This document shows positions 1-5,708 of a stretch of DNA of 13,229 bases, piece by piece. The first letter of the stretch is position 1; every line of letters starts with the position of its first letter. Source of the DNA: JAIVJN01 sp036732565 (GTDB lineage Bacteria > Acidobacteriota > Vicinamibacteria > Vicinamibacterales > UBA2999). The position numbers and the translations under genes are program-made. The notes under the pieces are model-generated. The model was given only the letters and a program-made list of their open reading frames with translations. It was not told the DNA's origin and did not search any database. The stretch spans positions 1 to 13,229 of the forward strand of contig DAINCF010000173.1 in assembly GCA_036732565.1 (NCBI GenBank), written 5' to 3'.

Positions 1-2
1 CG

Positions 3-365
3 TGGCTGATCCTGGCCTACGTGGCAGTCGGCGCGGCCCTGGTCATCGGCTTCGGAGTAACCGATCCATGGGTTGGCCGCCTGGAGCGCGCAGCAGTCGC
101 TAGCGCGGAGGACGGTCCATCACCAGAGCTGAGTGCTGTCATTGCGGAGCCCGCAGCCCGATGGGGCACGATCGCCCTCTTAGCACTGACCGCGATCCTG
201 GTCTTCATCATGGTCGTCAAACCGCTCAACGCCGGCCCCGGGCCGGGCAGCACCAACCCGGGCGGCAGCGTCGACGCGGCTCGCGCCGGCGCGTCGGCTA
301 TGAAGCCGAGTTCGCGCTCACCGACGCCTGGCAGCTTCGTCACAACCTGCGGCATGACCGCGTGA
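3..365 (+). CDS. DUF2269-type integral membrane protein, C-terminal end (5' partial)
   Basis: The reading frame is already open at the left edge (first full codon at base 3), so the gene starts outside the window. It shows a hydrophobic segment (YVAVGAALVIGFGV), a polar acidic stretch and a final membrane segment ending FIMVVKP near base 224. A helix followed by M-x-x-KP at the very end is typical of DUF2269 (Pfam PF10027) membrane proteins, whose function is unknown. A normal member would stop just after KP. Here the frame continues through low-complexity Gly/Pro/Ala codons to a stop at 363-365, running out of frame over the start of the receptor sequence. The real homology therefore probably ends near 225 and the rest is read-through after a junction. 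Family assignment rests on the C-terminal motif only, so it is moderate. Confidence 0.5.
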   Translation, partial: WLILAYVAVGAALVIGFGVTDPWVGRLERAAVASAEDGPSPELSAVIAEPAARWGTIALLALTAILVFIMVVKPLNAGPGPGSTNPGGSVDAARAGASAMKPSSRSPTPGSFVTTCGMTA

Positions 366-1531
366 GCGGCATGTTGAAGTCCATGTACGCGGCGTGGTGG
401 GGAGGGTTCGTCGACGAGAACGGCGACCCAGACGACAACGGCCGCTACATGGGCCGGCAGTGGTACCTGTACGACGATCGCTCGCGGGTGACCACGAGCG
501 AGCTGCTGGTGCAAGGCGCTCGACGCACCGGCGCGGTGAAGCACACGCTGCTGTTCGGCATGGACGGGATGCTCCACGACGCCAGCCAGGCCTACGCCGA
601 TGCCGAAGGCCCGCCGCTGAACGTGTATGCCCCGGTGTACGGCCGCTTCGCTGAGCCGACGCTCGAGGGCGCGGCACCCACTGAAACCGAGATCAGGCGT
701 CTGGGTCTGTTGGTGCAGGACCAGATGAAGTTCTTCGACCGCGTGAGCCTGCGCCTCGGTGTGCGACGGGACGTCGTGCGGAACGAAGTGATTGACGGCG
801 AGGTCGCTACGAACTGGGCCACCAGCGGCAACGTGGGGCTGGTGTACGAGGTCTTGCCGGGCTTGGCGCCGTACGCGAGCTACTCCGAATCGTTCAATCC
901 GATTGCGGGCACGGATGCTGCGGGTCAAGCCTTCAAGCCGAAGCGCGGCGAGCAGATCGAGGCCGGCGTCAAGTGGCAAGCACAGTCGCTACCCGTGGAG
1001 GCGACGGCCGCCGTGTATTCGCTGAAGGAAAAGAACCGATTGGCCAACGACCCGGAGAACGTCTCGCACAGCATCCAGATTGGCGAGGCCCGTATCCGGG
1101 GCGTGGAGCTCGAAACCAAGGCGGACGTGGCGTCGTGGAGCCTGCTTGGCAGCTACACCTACACACGTGCCAGGGCCTCCGCGTCGGGCTGGGGCGGCGA
1201 TCTCGATCCCAAGCAGCAGTTGGAGGGGATTCCCGAACACGGCGTGTCGGTGTGGGCCGTGCACGACTTCCGGCATCTCAACCTGCCTGGCGTGAAGCTC
1301 GGTGGCGGCGCGCGCCACGTCGGACGGATCGGTGACGGCACCGGTGTGGTCTTCGTTCCGGCAGTAACGCTCTTCGACGCGATGGGCGCCTACGATGCTG
1401 GACCGTGGCGGTTTGCCCTCAACGTCAACAACGTTGCTGACAAGCCCTACATCGCGACCTGCATCGCTCGAGGTGATTGCTGGTTCGGCGTGCGGCGCAC
1501 GGTGTCGCTGACCGCGGCGTACCGCTACTAG
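161..1531 (+). CDS. TonB-dependent siderophore receptor, 5'-truncated beta-barrel (probable pseudogene)
   Basis: The recognisable part (284-1531, about 415 residues) is the C-terminal barrel of a FhuA/FpvA-type outer-membrane receptor for ferric siderophores. Seen features are RRVGYEAE..DAWQLR, the strand YASYSESFNP, the block FKPKRGEQIEAGVKW, a NVADKPYIATC..GDCWFG segment with two cysteines, and a terminal strand ending in Tyr (AAYRY). The signal peptide, TonB box and plug domain, roughly the first 250-300 residues of the family, are missing. The first 41 codons counted from the ATG at 161 overlap the DUF2269 gene in another frame and look unlike any receptor. ATG 371 is the first in-frame ATG after the junction. 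Without a signal peptide and plug it cannot work as a gated receptor. The PepSY gene three bases on supports an iron role for the ancestral operon. Confidence 0.8.
   Translation: MGHDRPLSTDRDPGLHHGRQTAQRRPRAGQHQPGRQRRRGSRRRVGYEAEFALTDAWQLRHNLRHDRVSGMLKSMYAAWWGGFVDENGDPDDNGRYMGRQWYLYDDRSRVTTSELLVQGARRTGAVKHTLLFGMDGMLHDASQAYADAEGPPLNVYAPVYGRFAEPTLEGAAPTETEIRRLGLLVQDQMKFFDRVSLRLGVRRDVVRNEVIDGEVATNWATSGNVGLVYEVLPGLAPYASYSESFNPIAGTDAAGQAFKPKRGEQIEAGVKWQAQSLPVEATAAVYSLKEKNRLANDPENVSHSIQIGEARIRGVELETKADVASWSLLGSYTYTRARASASGWGGDLDPKQQLEGIPEHGVSVWAVHDFRHLNLPGVKLGGGARHVGRIGDGTGVVFVPAVTLFDAMGAYDAGPWRFALNVNNVADKPYIATCIARGDCWFGVRRTVSLTAAYRY
232..246. repeat. 15-bp GC palindrome at the junction
   Basis: CCGGCCCCGGGCCGG is a perfect inverted repeat with arms of 7 bases around one central base. 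It lies just after the DUF2269 homology ends. Such sequences favour strand slippage, deletion end points and assembly breaks. It is too tight to form a normal RNA hairpin loop. Confidence 0.6.
282..293. repeat. 12-bp GC palindrome at the first receptor codons
   Basis: CGCGCCGGCGCG is a perfect 12-bp palindrome. It coincides with the codons where similarity to the TonB-dependent receptor begins. Together with the palindrome at 232-246 it brackets the inferred junction. Confidence 0.6.
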
Positions 1532-1533
1532 AC

Positions 1534-2835
1534 ATGGAGATGTCTAGGCGCAGCGAAGCGGGGCAAAGAAACACTGTACGCAGGCTATTCGTTCGCCTGC
1601 ATCGCTGGATCGGCCTCGCGACGGCGGCGTTTCTGTTCGTCGCCGGGCTGACCGGCGCCATCATCGCGTTCAACCACGAGCTCGACGAGTGGCTCAATCC
1701 CGAGCTCTTCCACGTCGAGGATGCCGGCGAACCCCTGTCGCCGTTCGATATCGCTTCACGCATCGAAGCGGCGGAGCCGCGCCTGCGCGTCTCGTATCTG
1801 CCACTCGAGGTGGAACCCGGACACGCAATGGTGCTTGGTGTCATCGGACGCACGGATCCCGCGTCCGGTGCGCTCCACGATGTTGGCTACGACGAGCTGT
1901 TCGTGAACCCGGTGACCGGCGCACGGCTTGGTCAGCGCCGCTGGGGCGCCTGCTGCTTGGAACGCCAGCAAGTGATTCCGTTCATCTACTCCATTCACTA
2001 CACGCTCCACTTGCCGGAGCTGTGGGGCCTCTGGCTGATGGGCGCGATCGCCATCGCCTGGGCGATCGATGCGTTCGTCGGCTTCTACCTGACCCTGCCG
2101 TCGTCTGTCGGCCGTCCCTTGGCAGGAGAGCGCGGAGAGCGCTTCTGGCGGCGCTGGAGACCCGCCTGGAAGATCAAGTTCGGCGCCAGTTGGCCTCGTA
2201 TCAACTTCGATCTCCATCGCGCTGCAGGCCTCTGGTTCTGGGCGTTGCTGTTGATGCTCGCGGTCAGCGCTGTCTCGCTGAACCTGCACTTCGAGATCTT
2301 CCGCCCGCTGCTCTCGCGCATCATGCTCGTCACGCCGAGCCCATTCGATCCGGCCAACGCCGTCGCGCCCGTCGATCCAACCGTGTCGTACGCATCCATT
2401 GTCGCGGACGCCCAGCGGGAAGGAAGCGCGCGTGGCTGGCCAGCCCCATTCGATGTGTTCTACAGCCAGGAATTTGGTCTGTTCGGTGTCGGCTTCGGCG
2501 ACCATCACCGGCCCGGGCTTGGCGTGCCCTATCTCTATTTCGATCGCCACGGCGCTGTGACCGGTGCGACCGGCCCTGGTCAACGCACGACGGGTGACGC
2601 TGTCCTCGCCGCGATGTACCCGTTGCACAGCGGTCAGGTCATCGGCATGCCAGGGCGAATCCTGATCAGCGTCACCGGCCTCACGGTGGCCTCCCTGTCG
2701 GTGACCGGCGTGATCATTTGGGCGAGGAAGCGGAAGGCGAGGATGGCTCGACGTCAGAGGGGAGATCGAGCGGCGCCCTTCGACGAATCCACAGCGGAAT
2801 CGCGATGGCCACAGCGGCGAGGATCAGCAGCGTGA
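1534..2835 (+). CDS. PepSY-associated membrane protein, probable ferric-siderophore reductase
   Basis: 433 residues. It has the PepSY-associated TM architecture (PF03929): a first helix after LHRWIG (H23), a long periplasmic region, a helix pair around the IHYTLH..LWGLWLMG segment, another helix after DLHRAAGLWFW, and a last helix ending GVIIWARKRK. The histidines at the helix edges (LHRW, HYTLH, LHRA, LHSG) suit haem ligation. Relatives such as FoxB reduce ferric siderophores at the inner membrane. Adjacency to the receptor (stop 1531, ATG 1534) supports that role. No Shine-Dalgarno is evident, so translation is probably coupled; ATG 1540 is an alternative start. The last 40 or so residues, beyond the final helix, are Arg-rich and lie antisense to tctA, so this tail is probably a read-through extension. 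The iron role is inferred. Confidence 0.82.
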   Translation: MEMSRRSEAGQRNTVRRLFVRLHRWIGLATAAFLFVAGLTGAIIAFNHELDEWLNPELFHVEDAGEPLSPFDIASRIEAAEPRLRVSYLPLEVEPGHAMVLGVIGRTDPASGALHDVGYDELFVNPVTGARLGQRRWGACCLERQQVIPFIYSIHYTLHLPELWGLWLMGAIAIAWAIDAFVGFYLTLPSSVGRPLAGERGERFWRRWRPAWKIKFGASWPRINFDLHRAAGLWFWALLLMLAVSAVSLNLHFEIFRPLLSRIMLVTPSPFDPANAVAPVDPTVSYASIVADAQREGSARGWPAPFDVFYSQEFGLFGVGFGDHHRPGLGVPYLYFDRHGAVTGATGPGQRTTGDAVLAAMYPLHSGQVIGMPGRILISVTGLTVASLSVTGVIIWARKRKARMARRQRGDRAAPFDESTAESRWPQRRGSAA

Positions 2836-4252
2836 CCGCGATGGGGCGCGTCACCAGGATGGACGGGTCGCCGCCGGAGATCGACAGACTGCGACGCATC
2901 TCCTGCTCGAGCAGCGGACCGATGACCAGCCCAAGCAACACCGGCGGCAACGGAAACGCGAAGCTGCGTAGGAGAAACGCCAGCGCGCCGAGGCCGAACG
3001 CCAATACGACATCGCCAATGCTGCCGTTGAGCGAGTAGGCACCGAGCGTCGCGAAGGTGACGATGATGCCGACGAGCGTGGGAAGGGGAACGCTGAGCAG
3101 CTTGACCCAGATGCCGACGAGCGGCAGGTTGAGAATCAGCAGCAGCACGTTGCCGATGTACAAGCTCGCGATCAGGCCCCAGACCAGGTCGGGCTTCTGC
3201 TGGAAGAGCAGCGGGCCTGGCGTGAGCCCGTACAGCTGGAAGGCCGCGAGCATGATCGCGGTCGTGCCCGATCCCGGGATGCCGAGACCGAGGAGTGGGA
3301 CCATGGCGCCGGCGGCGCTGCCGTTGTTCGCGGCTTCTGGGCCGGCTACTCCTTCGATCGCGCCGTGGCCGAACTCCTCGGGCCACTTGGACACCGAGCG
3401 CTCGATGCTGTAGGACAGAAAGCTGGCGAACGTGCCGCCAGCGCCTGGCAGGACGCTGATGCCGAAGCCGACGAGCGTGCCTCGAATCCACGCCGGGATC
3501 GACCGGCGCCACTCGTCTTTCGTCATCATCAGGCTGCCGATCACGCGTGGGCGCGGCTCGTCCGCGCCCGTGTGGTGCGACGCCATCCACAGGACCTCGC
3601 CGATCGCGAACAGGCCGACCGCGGCGAGCACGATGTCGATGCCACCGAGGAGCTCCGGCCGGCCGAGCGTCAGGCGCGCGACGCCCGTCTGCAGGTCGAT
3701 GCCGACCATCGCCAGCAGGAGTCCGATACACGTCGAGGCGGCCGCCCTCGGGGGAGAGTCGCCCGCCAGCGCGCCGACTGTCGTCAGCGCCAGCACCATC
3801 AACGCGAAGTACTCCGGCGGTCCGAAATGCAGCGCCGCCTCCACCAGCATCGGTGCCAGCAGCATCAGCAGCGCGGTACCAAGCGTGCCGGCGACGAACG
3901 ATCCAACCGCGGACGTCGTGAGCGCCGCACCGGCGCGGCCTTTTCGCGCCATCTGGACACCATCGATGGTGGTCACCGCCGATGCGGCGTCGCCAGGCGT
4001 GTTCACGAGAATCGATGTCGTCGACCCGCCGTACATCGATCCGTAGTAGATCCCGCCGAACATGATGAACGCCGTCGTCGGCTCGAGGCCGAACGTCGTC
4101 GGGAGCAGCAATGAAATCGCGACGGCCGGACCGATGCCCGGAAGCACGCCCACGGCCGTTCCCAACACGACGCCGATGAAGCCAAACAGCAGGTTGGTGG
4201 GCGTGAGCGCGATCGAGAAGCCTTGCGCGAGATGCGACAGCAGCTCGGTCAT
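2714..4252 (-). CDS. tctA: Tripartite tricarboxylate transporter, large membrane subunit TctA
   Basis: 512 residues, the normal size for TctA (PF01970), the 10-12 helix channel subunit that imports carboxylates with an ion gradient after capture by a periplasmic binding protein. Visible motifs are GVLPGIGP (residues 35-42), YYGSMYGGSTTSILVNTPGD (69-88), a second re-entrant-type motif SVLPGAGGTFASF, and LGLGIPGSGTTAIML. The start ATG overlaps the upstream stop as ATGA (4249-4252), so translation is coupled to the TctC-TctB gene. A longer in-frame extension upstream has no TctA character and is antisense-like. The C-terminal tail after the RRRAPLD segment is Ser/Pro-rich and overlaps the convergent PepSY gene. 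The substrate cannot be read from the sequence. Confidence 0.95.
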   Translation of the reverse strand: MTELLSHLAQGFSIALTPTNLLFGFIGVVLGTAVGVLPGIGPAVAISLLLPTTFGLEPTTAFIMFGGIYYGSMYGGSTTSILVNTPGDAASAVTTIDGVQMARKGRAGAALTTSAVGSFVAGTLGTALLMLLAPMLVEAALHFGPPEYFALMVLALTTVGALAGDSPPRAAASTCIGLLLAMVGIDLQTGVARLTLGRPELLGGIDIVLAAVGLFAIGEVLWMASHHTGADEPRPRVIGSLMMTKDEWRRSIPAWIRGTLVGFGISVLPGAGGTFASFLSYSIERSVSKWPEEFGHGAIEGVAGPEAANNGSAAGAMVPLLGLGIPGSGTTAIMLAAFQLYGLTPGPLLFQQKPDLVWGLIASLYIGNVLLLILNLPLVGIWVKLLSVPLPTLVGIIVTFATLGAYSLNGSIGDVVLAFGLGALAFLLRSFAFPLPPVLLGLVIGPLLEQEMRRSLSISGGDPSILVTRPIAVTLLILAAVAIAIPLWIRRRAPLDLPSDVEPSSPSASSPK

Positions 4253-5613
4253 CGGACGGTCTCGAGCCACGTGCCCCACGGCAGCTTGACGTTCAACAAA
4301 CGATCGAACAGCACGTAGGCGAGGATCGTGACCGTAAGGGAGACGATGAGATCGCGCGCGAGCTTGCGGCTGCCGAGCACGCGCGCCTCGAGCGTCATGA
4401 AGAGCGCGGTGGCCAACACGAATCCGATGCGCTCGAACGCAACCACATATGCGGTCAGAAGCGCAGAGGTCAACATGAGCGGCACTGTTTGGATGGGGAT
4501 TTCTCGCGAGGAGGGCGCGGCTCCGGCGCGGAGGACGAAGACCATCGAGATCAACAAGCCAGCGAACACGACCGACGGGAAGGTCCACGGACCCACCGCG
4601 GCATAGCCTTCGCCCGCTTCTCCGAGGTTGATCGAGGTCAGCACGCTCTTTGTCGTCGCGATCTCGCGCTCGAGAAAGCGCTCGAGCTCTTCGCCGGCGA
4701 GAAACGAGTCTTCCCAGAAGTTGTTCTTCAAGTACGATTGCCACTCCGGCGTCTCGCGCATGCGGCGCAACGCATCGACGAGCCACACGCGCGCCTCGGC
4801 ATTGGTGTCAGGTGGCGCGAACACCGATCGCCAGTTCGCGACGGCGAGGTCGACGCCCTCTTCCTTGAACGTGGGTGGCGCGGTGTCGGTGATGCGCCGC
4901 TCGGACGAAGTGGCGAGCAGCCGAATGCGCCCGCCGTCGGCAAGACCCTTCCATTCGCCGTAGCCCGAAATCGCCGCGGTGACTTGGCCGCCCATCACGG
5001 CGGCCGCGGCCTCTCCACCGCCGGCAAACGCGACATACCGCACGTCCCCCGACGCGATGCCGAGGCGCTGCGCGAGCATGCCGACCAGGATGTGATCGAG
5101 GCCGCCGGCCGAGCCGCCGCCCCAGGTCATGCTGCGCGGGGCGGCCTTCCAGGCGGCAAGCAGCTCCCGCAGCGACGTGTGCGGCGAACCAGGCGGAATC
5201 GCGACCGTTTCGTACTCGTTGACCAGACGCGCCAGCGGCACGGTGTCTTTCAGCGTGAACGGACTGTGGTGCAACTCGATGGCGCCGACCATCACGGCGC
5301 CGCCAGTCATGAGGACGTGCGGGTCGCGGCGATGCCGGCTCACCAGCTCCGCAAGCCCGATCGTGCCGCCCGCGCCGCCGCGATTGAAGACTTCGACCGC
5401 CACGGGAACAATGTGGCGGCTGACCAGCACGTGCTGGATGACCCGCGACGTCTGATCCCACCCGCCGCCCGGATTGGCGGGCGCCATGATCATCAGCGGC
5501 CGATTGGGATAGCCGTCCGCGGTGCGCGGCAGGGGCGTGTCGGCGAGGGTCAGGCCGGTTGACGTCAGCACCACGCCGATGGCCAACGCGGCTCCCCGAG
5601 AGAGGTTCAGCAT
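4249..5613 (-). CDS. Fused TctC periplasmic binding protein and TctB membrane subunit
   Basis: 454 residues in one frame. Residues 1-25 form a signal peptide. Residues about 35-330 are a Bug/TctC solute-binding protein (PF03401 type): RPLMIMAPANPGGGWDQTSR, FNRGGAGG, a TWGGGSAGG ligand-loop segment, and a C-terminal helix ending SVLTSINLGE. Residues about 337-454 match TctB (PF07331 type): GPWTFPSVVFAGLL, VPLMLTSALLTAYV, FERIGFVLATALF and DRLLNVKLPWG. The first TctB helix seems absent and the binding protein takes its place. TctC and TctB are normally separate proteins of about 320 and 150 residues. The start chosen is ATG 5613. TTG 5625 is in frame but adds only four residues. There is no clear Shine-Dalgarno; a TAAGCT hexamer lies 12 bases upstream (5626-5631). 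No sequencing break or internal stop is seen at the fusion point. Confidence 0.9.
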   Translation of the reverse strand: MLNLSRGAALAIGVVLTSTGLTLADTPLPRTADGYPNRPLMIMAPANPGGGWDQTSRVIQHVLVSRHIVPVAVEVFNRGGAGGTIGLAELVSRHRRDPHVLMTGGAVMVGAIELHHSPFTLKDTVPLARLVNEYETVAIPPGSPHTSLRELLAAWKAAPRSMTWGGGSAGGLDHILVGMLAQRLGIASGDVRYVAFAGGGEAAAAVMGGQVTAAISGYGEWKGLADGGRIRLLATSSERRITDTAPPTFKEEGVDLAVANWRSVFAPPDTNAEARVWLVDALRRMRETPEWQSYLKNNFWEDSFLAGEELERFLEREIATTKSVLTSINLGEAGEGYAAVGPWTFPSVVFAGLLISMVFVLRAGAAPSSREIPIQTVPLMLTSALLTAYVVAFERIGFVLATALFMTLEARVLGSRKLARDLIVSLTVTILAYVLFDRLLNVKLPWGTWLETVR

Positions 5614-5708
5614 CGCGTACCGCAAAGCTTAGCAGCCCCATCGGAGGCGGGGCTGGTGACGATGCCCCCGGCGAGGCGGAGCCTCGCTGGCGTATTCTCT
5701 GTCCAACC
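5614..5708. promoter_or_regulatory. Divergent promoter region, Tct operon / acylase
   Basis: These 95 bases separate two divergent starts and must hold both promoters. They contain two inverted repeats: CAGCCCC (5633-5639) with GGGGCTG (5649-5655), and GCGAGGC (5671-5677) with GCCTCGC (5681-5687) around a GGA loop. On the plus strand TATTCT (5693-5698) ends 10 bases before the acylase ATG and resembles a -10 element. No Shine-Dalgarno precedes either start. The promoter calls are by eye and uncertain; the inverted repeats are exact. Confidence 0.4.
5671..5687. repeat. Perfect 7-bp hairpin upstream of acylase gene
   Basis: GCGAGGC-GGA-GCCTCGC. The stem is perfect and GC-rich with a three-base loop. 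There is no T-run after it, so it is not a standard terminator. It lies where the -35 region of an acylase promoter would fall, so it could be an operator. Confidence 0.5.

Larger units (their letters stand above)
225..293. other. Probable gene-fusion junction (deletion or assembly join)
   Basis: Recognisable DUF2269 sequence ends near base 224 in one frame. Recognisable FhuA-type receptor sequence begins near base 284 (RRRVGYEAE) in another frame. Nothing between them looks like an intergenic spacer, promoter, signal peptide or TonB-receptor plug. The stretch is very GC-rich and holds two palindromes. A deletion joining two unrelated genes or a chimeric assembly would both give this picture. 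The sequence alone cannot separate them. Confidence 0.55.

Noticed and set aside
17..979. Long open frame on the minus strand opposite the TonB receptor
   Set aside because: It has no family motif, a composition rich in Ala, Arg and His as expected for antisense of a GC-rich gene, and the plus strand shows clear receptor sequence.
1756..2628. Minus-strand frame of 290 codons inside the PepSY gene
   Set aside because: No recognisable domain; it is the antisense of well-recognised PepSY sequence.
4253..4786. Upstream extension of the tctA frame
   Set aside because: The extra 178 codons are Arg-rich without membrane character and lie within the TctB/TctC fusion in another frame. ATG 4252 with the ATGA overlap gives the normal TctA length.
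4489..5562. Plus-strand frame of 357 codons opposite the TctC-TctB gene
   Set aside because: It is antisense to clear binding-protein motifs, is rich in Arg and His, and matches no family.
5559..5708. Upstream extension of the acylase frame
   Set aside because: It overlaps the divergent Tct signal-peptide codons, and the lipoprotein signal begins only at ATG 5709.
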